Assembly: GCA_949752795.1 (NCBI GenBank) | Contig: OX457071.1 | Span: forward strand, 74,241,983-74,305,982 | Reading direction: 5' to 3' | Origin: Hyperoodon ampullatus | Taxonomy: Eukaryota > Chordata > Mammalia > Artiodactyla > Ziphiidae | DNA length: 64,000 bases | In this document: positions 22,036 through 35,425 of the stretch, piece by piece | Layout: the number at the start of each line of letters is the position of its first letter | Numbering within the stretch: the first letter of the stretch is position 1 | Notes under the pieces: model-generated | Told to the model about the DNA's origin: nothing | Database searches by the model: none | The model's input: the letters and a program-made list of their open reading frames with translations, nothing else | Made by a program: the position numbers and the translations under genes

Positions 22036-23059
22036 AGTGAATGTTTATTTTAAAATATGTTCTTTTATATGGCCCTAAATGCCAAGCAATTCTATTATAT
22101 CACATTGCTTCATTCTATAATTTCTGCTCATTCCTTATTTAAAAAATTTTGTCAATATCTGATTTAAAGAATGTCAAAGTACATAATTATATATTTCTAT
22201 TTCCTTTTGTACAACTGTCAAATTGAACAAACCATAAGTTCTTTGGTGTATATCCATTATTTTAATCATTCTGCTGTTACAAAATATGTTTCAGTCTTTT
22301 GAAATAAAATATACTTTATCTGATACTATAATTTTTTTCTATATTTGAATAGACACAGACTTTAGACCAATAGTTCTCAACTTTCTTCTTCCCCTAAACA
22401 TTTGAGGAACATAATAGACTTCTTCAGAAGATGAGGAAGTATGGTTAAATGGTTAAGAACAGACTAAAAGAAAATCAAGGATGCTATCAGCTATTAGTTC
22501 TGTGACCTTCACCTCCATTTTCTCATTTATAAAATATGGATAAAAATAATGACAAGTTAGTGTTGCAAAGATAAATGTTACTAATGCACATATTAAGAAG
22601 ACTTAATACGATGCTTGATATGTTAAAAGTCCAAAATATATTATAATGACAGCTAACACTATAATCTGTTAATAGTGACTCACAACTGAAGTGATTCTTA
22701 ACTGAAGACTTCTGGGGGGCGAGGTAACCACGCATGATTGGATAATACCCCCAAGATGATTTCTCTACATCACCCTATGAGATACCCCTAATTGTTTTTA
22801 ATCACCTTTCTAGCTTCTAGTTACTTATGCCTTTTATTGATTAAAAAACTGTTTATTACTAGCAACAGCTTTTTAAGAATTAAAGTAATAAAAATACACA
22901 TTCTTGTAGAAAATTAAAATACAGAAAAGTACAAAGAAAGTAAAATTTACCTGAAACCTCACCTCACAGAGTTAGGTCATTACAAGTATTTTGGTGGACA
23001 TAATTCCAGATTTCTCTATATTATTTACATTTATATAAATATCTTAGAAAGGCTCTTTT

Positions 23060-23275
23060 TTTTGCTTTTCTTTTTTTTTTTTTGCGGTACGTGGGCCTCT
23101 CACTGTTGTGGCCTCTCCCGTTGCGGAGCACAGGCTCCGGACGCGCAGGCTCAGCGGCCATGGCTCACGGGCCCGGCCGCTCCGTGGCATGTGGGATCTT
23201 CCCGGACCGGGGCACGAACCTGTGTCCCCTGCATCGGCAGGCGGACTCTCAACCACTGCGCCACCAGGGAAGCCC
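23060..23275 (-). repeat. CHR-family SINE, young copy
   Basis: Flanked by a perfect 14-bp duplication AGAAAGGCTCTTTT (23046-23059 and 23276-23289). Sense relative to CDK8. Confidence 0.93.
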
Positions 23276-23649
23276 AGAAAGGCTCTTTTGATTCCTGTAT
23301 TTGTTCACTCAACAGTGAACAAATAATAAATAAATGCATAGTACTATTGTATTGATCCTATTTTATTTAGCCTCCCCTATCATAGTTACTTAGGTTACTT
23401 TTAGACCAGAAAAGTTCCAGGACATTGTTAAATAATAGTGGTAACAGAAAGGTTAGAACAGAGAAGACAACAGAAAAGGTAACAGAAAAGATAATGGCTG
23501 TTGATTTGGTATGTACACTTTTCATGCTTAGAAGTTTCCTTCTTTCCTTATTTTTATAAAGAATTTCAATCAGAAATGAGTATTTAACTTTTTCAAACAT
23601 TGAATTTTGCAAAAGTTTTATATTTATAACTATTGAGATAACCACAGTG

Positions 23650-24720
23650 TTATTCTCTTAGCATTATTAATATGAATTCTGTTAACAGGTTTCCAAAGAC
23701 TGAATCATCTTCACATTCTTGAAATGAACTTCATTTACTTGGAGCATAGTAGTATTCTTTTAACATTCCTCTGGATACTATTTGCTAATATTTTATATAG
23801 GATATATGCATAAATATTTATACATGACACTGATCTACTAACTTTATTAGGTTTGTGTCAGTGTTATGCTTTCTTCCCACAAAGTTATTAAGGAAACTTT
23901 CTTTCTGGAACAGTTTATATAATGCAGGATTAACTGTTGCTTCATGGTTGAAGCAACTGTGAAAAATGTGCATTTGTTATATTTTTTTAGAGGTAGCCCT
24001 GTGACAAATGTCTTTAAGTCTTCCCTAGTTGCTAGTCTATTTAGTTTTTCTACCTTTTCCAGGATCAATTATGGTAATTTTATTTATTTTAAAATGTTTA
24101 TTCTATCCAGGGTTTTGTAGAACACCAGAATAATTTAACAACTATTAAAGAAATTTAAATGGTAGTCAAAAATCATCCATCCTAATTTCAATGCACCAGA
24201 ATCAGTTTTACAGATGACTTTTACCAACCTTTCAAGAATAAGTAATTCCTATATTATACAAGCTATTCCAGAGACTAAAATCATTTTCTGAAGCTAGTAT
24301 AATCATGATAACAAAAAATAGTGTACAAACAGAAGATCACTGACCAACTTCACTTGAGAATATAGACACAATAAAGTATTGGCAAAGGGACTCCAACAGC
24401 AACTGGAGAAAAAAAAAATCAAAACCAAGTAGGGCTGATCCCACTAAGACAAGGATGGTTCAACATTAAAAATGAAATAAAACCTTATAAATGTAAGCTA
24501 CCATATTAACAGATTAAAGGAAATAGCCATATGACCATCTCAAAAGATGCAAGAAAAGCATTTAATAAAATCAATTCTTGATTTAGAAACAAACAACTTA
24601 ATTGGATATAGAAGGGAACATTTTTAACCTGATAAAAGGTATCTACCAAAACCCTAGAACAAACATCACACATAATGATGAAACTTAACAATTCTTATTA
24701 AGGACAGAAAAACAGTTACC
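23650..24720. mobile_element. Old LINE-1 fragments, opposing orientations
   Basis: About 23650-24090 resembles antisense L1 ORF2. About 24320-24720 resembles sense ORF2, with 'gatgcaagaaaagcatttaataaaatc' matching the reverse-transcriptase DAxKAFxKI region. Both are heavily decayed with no open frame. Confidence 0.55.
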
Positions 24721-24979
24721 TCAGTCATTTGCCACTGCACTAGTAATTAAGTCCTAGCTACTTACCATTACCAAATGTCAAGGGAAAAAGTCACTTCATG
24801 CATTTTTTACTTTCCTTTTAAAATTTTAATATTTCTGTAACTGGGTTATGTCTTGTAACTTCCATGGTATGACAGTCAAGTTGCCAGCATGTTTTTTATC
24901 TTACTGATACATAAAACAATGCTGCAGCTTTCAGCTCTCCAGTCTTTGCAGCAAGAAGACATAATAAATGTTTAGGATA

Positions 24980-25230
24980 GATTTTGAGTATACCTGTCTC
25001 ACAAGTAGGAGGCTACTGAGGAACTTTAGGGAGGGGAATGACATGGTGTGATTTTGCTTTTTAGAGCGATCATTCTGATTGTTATGTAGATACTGGACCA
25101 TAGGAACTAAGACTGCAAGTAGGGAAGATTCACTTGGACATTTTTTCAGTAATCCAGGTACCATGGATTAGAACAGTAGTGACAGAAATGATAAGAAGCA
25201 AAGTCAAGAGGCAGTAAGTGGACTGCAAAA
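24980..25230 (+). repeat. Old interspersed repeat, family unresolved
   Basis: 'gaatgacatggtgtgatttt' then 'agcgatcattctgattg' and 'gtaatccaggta' follow a known mammalian repeat pattern. A related stretch is seen at about 52440-52720. Family not named. Confidence 0.4.
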
Positions 25231-25532
25231 AACTCAACTGTGTGAACTGGGAGGTCAGGTTATTGTAGGGTTAATGAACAGGAAGTCACGAATGAGCACA
25301 CCTGGAAGTCCACCTGGAAAATCCAAATCCATATCCTGGCAGTGAGGGGTTTTGGAATCTCCCTGTTAGTCAGCACCTGTTCATTGGACTGACCCAGAGA
25401 CACTGAGCTAGGAAGACTCCAGAACCCCTGCTAATTTGCTCTTCCCTTCATGGCTGTCTCTTCCCACAGCTGTTTCTCCCTGAAAACAAGCACTACAGGT
25501 CACTCTTATTTGAGAAAAGACACTGGTCAGAT

Positions 25533-25644
25533 GACTGGGACCAGTGCCAACTGCGCCACATTCAAATCTCAGTTATAGGACGGTCTTAGACCGGGACCAA
25601 TGCCAACTGCGTCACATTCAAATCTCAGTTATAGGACGGTCTTA
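25533..25644. repeat. 56-bp tandem duplication, two copies
   Basis: 25533-25588 and 25589-25644 are adjacent direct copies differing at 3 of 56 positions. Each ends TTATAGGACGGTCTTA. No known repeat family recognised. Confidence 0.95.
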
Positions 25645-27424
25645 CTGTAGTTCAATCTGAGATACGTTTTGAAGGTAGCATTGATAAGAATCCAGTATTT
25701 CACTCAATAAATATTTATTGTGCGGCTAATATGTGCTACTCTGGGTAATAATAATACAGCAGTAAATGAAATGGATAAAGTTCCCGCCCCTAAGGTACTT
25801 ATTCATAGTTCTAGGGCAACGTGATGATGGACTGAAGTAAAATGCACTTACTGAACATTTATTATGTGCCAGACAGTCCTAATACTTCAGATGACTCTCT
25901 ATCAAAGAGATGAAAAGACGGGTCTGGCTCCATCTTATGTTAAAAAAAGAGAAAAGATACCAATGTATGTGACTTAAAACTCAGATAATCCTCTACTTCT
26001 AGTCAATTTTCAGGATTAGTCAAATATATTATCTTACACTCCATTTTTTTAAAGGCTCAATTAAATTATTTAGAATATCTGTTCTTGATTGGTGAGAAAT
26101 CTGACTTAAAAGATTCTAGCATTGTGCTGATAAAGTGTCTGAAAAGACTCAGACTCTCAGGAAAGTAGATTAGAAGCAATATGCAAACTAAATAACATAG
26201 TATTTTCATAATCAACTTGTAATCTGCCCATATAAGCAGGTACGATATTTGCAGCTGTGCTATACAGTAAAATTAAGTAGGCCACTTTTTCATTATTTAC
26301 AAACAATAGAACGCAGTTCACTGTGTATGCTCAACATCAGTATCAAAATTACACAAACGTGGCACATATCAAGAAATCAAACAGACTGTTTACAAACAAT
26401 CAAATACTTCCAAGAAAGAAAACTGCCCAATTGGTCATTTAAGTAAATATACTATAGAATAAACACAATTCATTATGTTAACTAAAATTAATGCAAACCT
26501 CATTTAAGTTTGTCTTAACCCATTCTTATCAATAAAACCTATGCTTTATCTTCAAGCCTAAATTTTATGACCGCAATTTTCTATGTTTTACTAGTTATAC
26601 AATTAGACAAATAAGAAAATTAGAGTAAATCCTTGGAGATTTATTTATTTTCATTTACTCCCAGTAAATGAAGCAAATCCCAAGTAATAAGCAGTGATTA
26701 AACCTGACAGTCACAAAGCATTTTTCTTCAGAAAAGCTCTGTTGTAAAGAAACATGCTTAATATATTCCCAACACTCATTTCAAGGAAGCTAAGCACAGA
26801 GAAGGGGCAACAGCAGTTAGAACAGAGGCCACGAACGCAGGCTCCTTTCTTCCCAGCTGGTCAATTATTTTGTTGCTTTGCCTCTTTCAGCATTTGGACA
26901 GTGGCAGGGTCCTTTCTGCCTTTTTCTTTCTTTTTCTTTTTTCTTTTTTTTACCCTGAAGAAGGTACTGTCCTCTTTTTTTTAGGCAGAAAAAAAAGTGT
27001 ATGCATGGCTTTTTTTTTTCTTAATAGCAATCATCCTCTACCATAAAATAAATACACTAAACCACACTGAATATTATGTGTGAACTTTTAATAAAGACTA
27101 AATAGAATCTTCCTCCGTTTCCTTCTATATAACAATAATATATGTTAACTGCAAACTATTCAGACAATTTAGAAAGGTATTAAAGGAGGAAGGTGAAATT
27201 TGCCTGAAATTCTCCTACTCGTAAATAAACCCTACTTAGAAAAACATATTTCCTACAGGGCTACGGCTATTCAAAATTATTTTATTATCAATGTCAAGAA
27301 ATTTGCATAAAACATTAAAGTACTTATAATTTGGGACAAAGTGTTTTCTAAAGATTTTACTACTTTCTTTTCCTTGATGTTCTCTTTTCCTAACCATATC
27401 AAGTACCTTCTGGGAAACAGTCTA

Positions 27425-27605
27425 GTGCAGCGGCTTTCAAACCTTTTTGAACACAACCCACAGGAAGAAAATCACTTAATATTGTATGGCCATATTCACA
27501 TATACCCATGTATAACTGAAACAAAAGTTTCATGGAACACTAATTTCCCTCAAGACATAGGATGCACTCTGATATTTGCCCTATTCTATTCTACTCCATT
27601 AAAAC
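27425..27605 (+). repeat. Old interspersed repeat, family unresolved
   Basis: 'gcggctttcaaacctttttga' and 'tgaaacaaaagtttcatgga' match a common mammalian repeat that I cannot name with confidence. Confidence 0.4.
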
Positions 27606-27826
27606 AATAAACAGGCTGGTTGTGTTGTGTGATTTCCCAACTCACTTATGGCTTTTACAACCTGCAATTTAAAAATCATTGATCTAGAGGGAAAATTCCC
27701 TAAATTCAGTGACCCAGCTTTGAAAACAGTTCTCTTAAGTAACCAGAATCAGGTCACTTAATCTCTTTCCTTCTGAATCTTCCACTTATTGTACAGAGCT
27801 CAACAGTCAATAAGAAAATGCATCTA

Positions 27827-27910
27827 GGGAGATCAGCTCGGTGCTTTGTGTCAACCTAGAGGGGTGGGATAAGGGAGGGTGGGAGGAAGACGCAAGAGGG
27901 AGGGGATATG

Positions 27911-27984
<74 letters not shown>

Positions 27985-28090
27985 TACATACATACATGTA
28001 GAGCTGATTCACTTTGTTATACAGCAGAAACTAACACAACACTGTAAAGCAATTATACTCCAATAAAGATGTGAAAAAAAGAAAGAAAGA
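27827..28090 (+). mobile_element. 5'-truncated LINE-1 3' end with TSD
   Basis: This is the 3' terminus of a cetartiodactyl-type LINE-1, ending 'attatactccaataaagatg' plus an A-rich GAAA tail. Perfect 15-bp duplications AAGAAAATGCATCTA lie at 27812-27826 and 28091-28105. A TA microsatellite has grown inside it. Confidence 0.88.
27914..27984. repeat. (TA)n then (CA)n microsatellite
   Basis: Nearly 60 bp of pure AT dinucleotides followed by a short CA run, inside the LINE-1 3' end at 27827-28090. Confidence 0.97.
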
Positions 28091-28652
28091 AAGAAAATGC
28101 ATCTAAAAAACCCAAACAAACCAACTAACCCTATCATTGTGGGCAAACTTTAGTATTAGTAAGCAAAACTAATAAACCAGGCAACTCACTCAAGAAGAAT
28201 CAGATCCAAAACACCCCAATAATTCATCACGTTACCATCCATACATCATCAGGTGCCTTCATAAAGTAGGCCCTATGAAACTGCGTTTGAGTCAATGGCT
28301 CACTCCAAGATTCTGACTGTATTGAACAGGAAACCAACTCATCCTTCACCAAACAGCCAAAACCCCACCAAGTGATTCCAAGTTACCCAGGATAATTAAA
28401 ATAAACTGCATGGCGGTGGCACTATCAGATTTTTTTTAATAAGTCAGATTAAAGCTCTGAAATAGCTCCAGCATCTTTTAAATACGTTTATGCAATGGCC
28501 CACTGGGCTATGTCACATTACATACTACACATAATAGCACATCCCCACTGGGATACTCCAAAGGAAATCTCTACAAAGATGTATTTTCTAGGAAATTCGA
28601 CTACGGCAAAAAACCACACAAAAAAACAAAGACCCTATTTTGTGGTCAAATG

Positions 28653-28700
28653 CTCTGCCACTGAGCTATACTACCGCCCCTCCCAAAAAACTATTTTGAA
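28653..28700 (-). pseudogene. tRNA-Cys-like 5'-half retropseudogene, no tail
   Basis: The minus strand reads GTATAGCTCAGTGGCAGAGC then ATTTGACCAC, closely matching the 5' half (D arm and anticodon-stem start) of mammalian tRNA-Cys. The 3' half is missing. Perfect 8-bp repeats CTATTTTG flank it (28645-28652 and 28701-28708). There is no A-tail on its 3' side. It is not a functional tRNA. Confidence 0.7.
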
Positions 28701-30524
28701 TTGGTTTAGGGCAGGAGTGACCAACTAGCAGATAGTTGTAATACTCCAGAACACACCGAATTTTGTATACAGCCTTGTAATTCTGCTTAAATGAAAAAAG
28801 AAAACAACACGGTGAAAAGTTATATTACAGTATATCTCACTTAATACTATATTACAGTATATAATATAATATGCTATGTTATATTATCCACTTAGTGCCA
28901 CGGGACAAAAATACAACCCTATGTGTCTGGTAGTTCCAAGTTAATTACCACTATGATAAAACCATTAAGGTAATAATTCAAATGAAATTTTGGACATTAG
29001 ATTTTTTTTAAGTGGAACACATTAATGACCATATGAGATATATACTTATATATATATATACTGATATATACTTAACGAAAATTAATGGTAAATAGGCCAG
29101 CCATCATAACTACTTCTCTACTTTCTATTAAGTTCCTTAGGAAACATGTCAAAAGCCCAAGTCTTTAATACTTACTTAAATACAAGTCTGATTTGAGTGT
29201 AAATCATTTCTATGGTATATCTGATAAACTGAATGAATATTTTCAACAAAAAGCACAAAATTCAGCCAACATTGAGTTCACTAGAAAATTTTAAATGCAC
29301 AACTATTAGCTAGAAATTAAAATATTTACATTATTAGTAATGAACTGGTCAGTTAACTGTAGTATTAAAGTGAAACATGAGAGCTGCAAGTTCAGAACAG
29401 CTGGGATGTATAGGAGGAGGGACGTATGGCCCCCTCACGTACAATTAAAGAATAATTCACACAGAAGGTACTTTAAGACATTCTTGAAAGTAAGTGAGGG
29501 ATGTAAACGAACTATGATGGAAATGTTCGACCCTTAAGATTAAAGGTAAAAAATTGGAAAAAATAAATGACATGAAGAGAAGAACATCAGAACAGACAAA
29601 GGGCCAGGAAATAGGTCTCAGTGGGAGGAACAAAAATATGGGGTAGAGGAAGAGTGCAATGGAAAAGGTCAACAGATCAGTATCATTAGCTGAATGGTCT
29701 CTGAACTGACTGCTAAGAGCTGAGCTCTTTTAGGTGGAAAGAGGAAGGCTACTGAAAGGACTTAAAATGTAGTATGAATAGAAAAGAACTTTTTCTGCAC
29801 TGTTCCACTGCACTGAATCACAGCAGAGATAAGAGGGAGTAAAAGGAAGAAACGCAGCAGAGTCTCTGTGTGTCTGTAGATACGGACCAGCATCAGGTAA
29901 TATCAGAGATAAGCTATGGAGAATAACCTCGGAGGCCACTTTGCTTCTGTTACAAATGGGCTAGTTCATTCATTCAACAAATATAAGCAATACTGTATAC
30001 ATTAATGTGTATTTTGCTAAGCACTGGGCAGGATACAAACATATAATAAGTCACAGTCTTTGCCCTCAGGAACTTACCATCAAACAGAGGACATACAATT
30101 ACCAAAACTAGCAAGTGCCCCAGGGGTAGTTCAAAGTAACTGCTACAGGGTGTGATGTGACTGCGGTGGGAGTGGGGGAGTGGGGGTGGGGAGGGTGCAC
30201 TTTGCTGATGAGGTGGCAGGACCAGAGCTTTAAAGGATGAAGAGACTTTCAGATGCTGGAGATGAAGTGGGCAGGGATTCAGGAAGGCGGGGCAACCTCT
30301 GGGTTGGCTGGAAAATAACTATAAAGAGAGAGAGAAAAGAAAAAAAGGAGACTGGAGCCAGACTGTAGTGGTGTTTTTAATCGGCAGTTCACTAACACCA
30401 GCATGCATACGCTGACAAGCGTTTTTCAAATTCTTAATCTATCACAGAACTTTCCTAGGAAAAGAAAACTTAACTGAGTTTGAAATTTCACGATTGCACA
30501 AGAAAACCATTCCTAATCAGTTCT

Positions 30525-30740
30525 GGGCTTCCCTGGTGGCGCAGTGGTTGAGAGTCTGCCTGCCGATGCAGGGGCACGGGTTCGTGCCCCAGTCCGGGAG
30601 GATCCCACATGCTGCGGAGCGGCTGGGCCCGTGAGCCATGGCCGCTGAGCCCGCGCGTCCGGAGCCTGTGCTCCACAACGGGAGAGGCCACGGCAGTGAG
30701 AGGTCCGTGTACCGCCAAAAACACAAACAAACAAACAAAC
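30525..30740 (+). repeat. CHR-family SINE, young copy
   Basis: The tail is a CAAA repeat rather than pure A. Flanks 30502-30524 and 30741-30755 match as AAAACCATT...AGTTCT, with 7 bp missing from the downstream copy. Confidence 0.9.
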
Positions 30741-31182
30741 AAAACCATTAGTTCTACTGAAAGAGGCCAGATAGCGTAAACTGGCTGGATGTCCTCACAC
30801 AGGTCACAGTGGAGTCACTGTTAGTGAGAACTTCTCACACTCTGTCCGTGTGCTTTTAACTCAGTCCAGGAGGACTACCTCTCACAGGAAAGAGTTCAGT
30901 CACTACTGCCAAATCAAACTTAGCTTCTACACAAAAAGTATCGAATATGATTTTGGTGCTTCAAGTTTTTTACTAGACTGGGCTCAGAAAAAAATCACCA
31001 AACTCAATACACTCAGGCTAACAGACTTTAAACCTTTCCTTATTTTGAGTCACTTAAACATATCTTTATTTGAAGCTTTCATAATATTTCACACTTAGCT
31101 TCTCTTTATGGTATCTGGCAAAAAAATCTTAATATTCCTTAAGCCAACAGAACACTCCTATTTTATATAAACAGCAGATAAC

Positions 31183-31205
31183 GGGGGTGGGGTGGGGTGG
31201 GGTGG
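31183..31205. repeat. (GGGGT)n short repeat
   Basis: Four to five G4T units; G-rich on the + strand. Confidence 0.85.
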
Positions 31206-31289
31206 ATGGACTACGTGACCCAGCAATGCCTTTTCTCACATCACCTTAACGGGCGCCTTGGCTAACCAACTTGTATAGACTGCTTATTC

Positions 31290-31690
31290 TATCTGTCACC
31301 TTGGCTGGACCACAGTGCCTGCATATCTGGTCAAACAGTATTCTGGATGTTTCTGTCAAGGTGGTTTTGGATGAGATTAACATTTAAATGGGTGGACTTT
31401 GAGTCAAGGGGATTACCCTCCATAACGTGGGTGGGTCTCATCCACCAGGTGAAGGCCTTAATAAAACAAACTGACCTCCCTGAACAAGAAGGAATTCTGC
31501 CAGCAGACTGACTTTGGACTCAACTACACCTCTTCCCTTGGGTCTGTCAAACCTGCCAGCCTACCCGGCAGATTCTGACTAACCAGGCCTCCACAACTGC
31601 CTGAGGGAACTGCTTAAAAGAAATCTCACTCTCTCTGTACATACACATTCTGTCTCTCTGGAGAACGCTGATTAATACAGATGGTAATGC
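31290..31690 (+). repeat. Old interspersed repeat, family unresolved
   Basis: 'ggatgagattaacatttaaa', 'ccctccataacgtgggtggg', 'aaggaattctgccagcagac' and a terminal 'gctgattaatacag' are typical of a widely dispersed mammalian repeat. The class is uncertain to me. Confidence 0.5.
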
Positions 31691-32356
31691 CAGAACCAGG
31701 ACTACAGACTATTAGTCAAACGATTTTAATTTCCAAGGAGAGGAGAATAAAGAAGAAAGGAGAAGGGTGTAGTCAAAGGAAACAACATAGCTAACTTACA
31801 CACACCTCTGTTTTTATTTCTCTCTACTTACAGCAAACAGATTAAGCGTATAAGCAAACCAACTTATACATACAAATTTTAATGCTCTAAAACTAAAAAG
31901 TTTACTGTGGATTCATAAATTATCTCACAAAATAAACACTGAATGTTTTTCCTTTCTAGTCCATTTTTCTTAAAACATCCACACATGTGTACACATTACC
32001 ACCTTCAGCCCAACAAGAGTTCCAGAATTATTAGATCTCTATTTCCTACCAAGGATGACAGATCCCAGTTACTGATCTGCTACTACATAATCATTAGTAG
32101 TGACAAAATTAATCTTTATTTATTAAATAACAACTATATATATCAAAGAACTTCATAACTCTATCATCTCAAATCAGTATTTCTATTAATAATAAAGCCA
32201 ATGTTATTAAGCAAAAGCTTCAGTAACATTCTGGGCTATTTTCAAATGGTGTTTTTAGGCTGTCTATGCCAATTATCCACCTTAATATGAAGTTTCTTGT
32301 GGCAAGTCAGCAACTTAACCAATTGCTTCAATTATTAACATTATAAATCTGTGTAG

Positions 32357-32500
32357 GGAATTCCCTGGTGGTCCCAGTGGTTAGGACTCCACATTTCCAC
32401 TGCAGGGGGCACAGGTCTGATCCCTGCTTGGGTAACTAAGATCCTGAAAGCCATGTGGCATGGCCAATAAATAAATAAATAAACAAACGAACAAATAAAT
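32357..32500 (+). repeat. CHR/Bov-tA-type SINE
   Basis: Starts GGGAATTCCCTGGTGG and ends in an AAAT-type tail. Approximate duplications ATAAATCTGTGTAG / ATAAATATCTACGTAG flank it. Confidence 0.78.
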
Positions 32501-33215
32501 ATCTACGTAGATCTATTAAGGTTGGTATCGCCTCATTTCATCTAAACCTGACTGAAAGGAGCAAAGAATATAATTAACTCGGAATTATATTCATTCTCAT
32601 AGGGTAAATATCTCATCTGCAAATCATAACAACTATTTGAGAAGGGGTTAAGAAAAGGCATATCATACAGCTTCTAAAGAATGTTCTTCAGAGTAAATAC
32701 CTGATTACTCCATATATGAATATCTTATGTAGCTATCGTTGAAAAACTATATAATATCAAACTCCAAAATTTAATTTTCAGTTGGCAGGAAAGTGGGCAC
32801 ATATTTTTTTAAAAACTATGATAATGAATCTTTCCTTCAAGAACTGAAGAATAATTCAAGAGGCAGGTATCTGAAACAGTAAGATCCAGCCTGGGACAGA
32901 GGTTACCGTTTTAAGGAGACGATGGTGCAGTGTGCCTGTGATGCACAGAAGGGTCAGGCGTTTGGAAAGATCACTAAGAAGTCACGCACAGACAGTACAG
33001 GAAACCGCACTTCAGATGGGAAAGCCAAAGGAGGCAGCAGCAGACAAACAACCGCTTACATTTTACAAAATATTTTGGATGAACACACTTTTAAACAGAG
33101 AGCAGTGGCATATCAAGAGGGGCACAGGAGTAGGAACGGTTTGCCTCAGTGAACAGGAATATTTTATCACTGATACTGTTCAGAATTGCCAGCATACGGT
33201 AACAATAAAAAGTAA

Positions 33216-33571
33216 TGGGCCTCCCTGATGGCGCAGTGGTTAAGAATCCGCCTGCCAATGCAGGGGACATGGGTTCGAGCCCTGGTCTGGGAAGATCCCA
33301 CATGCCGCGGAGCAACTAAGCCCGTGCGCCACAACTACTGAGCCTGCGCTCTAGAGCCCGCAAGCCGCAACTACTGAGCCGGTGCGCCACGACTACTGAA
33401 GCCTGCACGCCTAGAGCCCACGTTCTGCAACAAGAGAAGCCACTGCAATGAGAAGCCCGCGCAGAGCAACGAAGAGTAGCCCCCGCTCATGGCAACTAGA
33501 GGAAGCCCGTGGGCAGCAACAAAGAACAAACGTGGCCAAGAATAATAAATAAATAAAAATTTATAAAAATT
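33216..33571 (+). repeat. Long CHR-type SINE (CHR-1-like)
   Basis: About 355 bp. The tRNA-like head has TGGCGCAGTGG and a good B-box-like GGTTCGAGCCC. A middle region of imperfect repeats about 'caactactgagcc' and an AAAT tail follow. Duplications TAAAAAGTAA at 33206-33215 and 33572-33581. Confidence 0.85.
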
Positions 33572-35260
33572 TAAAAAGTAACTACTTTTCATCTGTTTCA
33601 TTATTATTTTTAAATCAGCTACAGACAGTGCATCCCTCTGTCACCTGCACCTACGTGCACTGCTCCAGTGCATCTGTCTCCTGGTGCACCAGCAACAGAG
33701 ACCTCTGAGACGACCTGCTCTACACTGTCTCTGAGCCATAGACAACTTGTTCTGGCCGTATCAATAGAAAGCGCTCTCCCAAGAGAGACACAAAAGAGAT
33801 CAGACTTTGAAATTATTTTCACCACTGTAGTTAATACTAATGTGAGTGGTTCAGGTATATTATACATTCACATAAAAATTAAATACTGGTTTAAAAACCA
33901 GTTTGTATTCATCTAATGAACATACATATTTTAGTGATGAGAAAATACTTACATTAGAAAGAAAATGTAGCGTTATTGTAGCATAATTAACTCTATGGGG
34001 AAAAACCAGATTCTATTCTTTTAGAATCATAAAAAAGGTCAGTAACTCCAAAGTAGTCATAGTTTTTCCCTAAGTTGACTCTACCCCTAAAAGCTGAAAT
34101 TTATTTTCAGCTTCATAAAGCGACAAAGGATTTTTCATATTTATATTCTATAAATTCATTGTTTATAAATAAAATAACCCAATTCTATTAAAAATAAAGG
34201 AAAATTTTTTGCATAAGGGAAAAAGTTATTTCAACCAAATTTCTGATGTGTTATTGGTCCTACTCTAAATGGTTTCTAGATTTGACAACTGGAGATAAAA
34301 TAACGACCACTAAACTTATTTCAAGGAGATTTACTGAAGACAGATGAAAGAACTAGAAACTAAAACACCTGACTGAAGGCCAGAGACTGAATGCATTAAG
34401 CACAGAGCAGCCTGGAAAGAATATCTGCGTGAGGGCCAGAGCAGCTCCACCTCCGAGCTGGCGACGGGGTTTTTTCCTAATGTACACACGTGACTAGAGA
34501 CCAAGTCAGCACTTCCAGCATTGTGTTTATAATTGTTTGAAGTGAAGGCACACCTTACTAGAGTTACCACATTACACAATATGAAAGTGGAAAGGGGGAA
34601 TTTGAGAGTTACATAATTTAAATCTATGAAGATTTAATGAACGATGCACAATTTCATCACCAATTTAATGCTATATGGGTTTTTTTTTAAAAAGGGCATA
34701 AACTATTCTGCCATGTGAAATAAAAATAAAGTCAGTTTCTGAAGTTTCTAAATTCGTAAAAATTTATTGCAGCTTAACATGGCAAGGCACTCAATAATGT
34801 ACTCAATCATGATTATTAAAGGCTGTTGGCGGAGAGACTGCTACTAACATAGTGGGTTTAAAAATAAGCAGATGAATGCTCCTCTTCTAATATACAACCT
34901 AGGATACAGCAGGCTCCAAAGGGTTATTTTCAAGTTACTCATAAATATATCAACTTCTAGAGTTTGTCTGGCATATAATATTCAATTAAAGCGGGCCGAT
35001 ACGTTATTTACAGACTTGAAAAAAAAACCCGAAAGCTTAGCAAAACAAATGTGCCCTCTTTCACCTCTTAAGCAACAGCTTAACGTATGTCAAGAAGCAG
35101 GATGCATTACACAAAAGCACAAGGCTAGGCTAGTTTTGAGACTAGCATTCCCACTTCCTCTATAAGGTTTGCAGGCCTGTATAGCACTGATATCTAGAGA
35201 CAAATAGAAAATCATCCAACTCCAAATGCATCTTTCTGGCTTAAACCTAACTACATTTCA

Positions 35261-35425
<165 letters not shown>

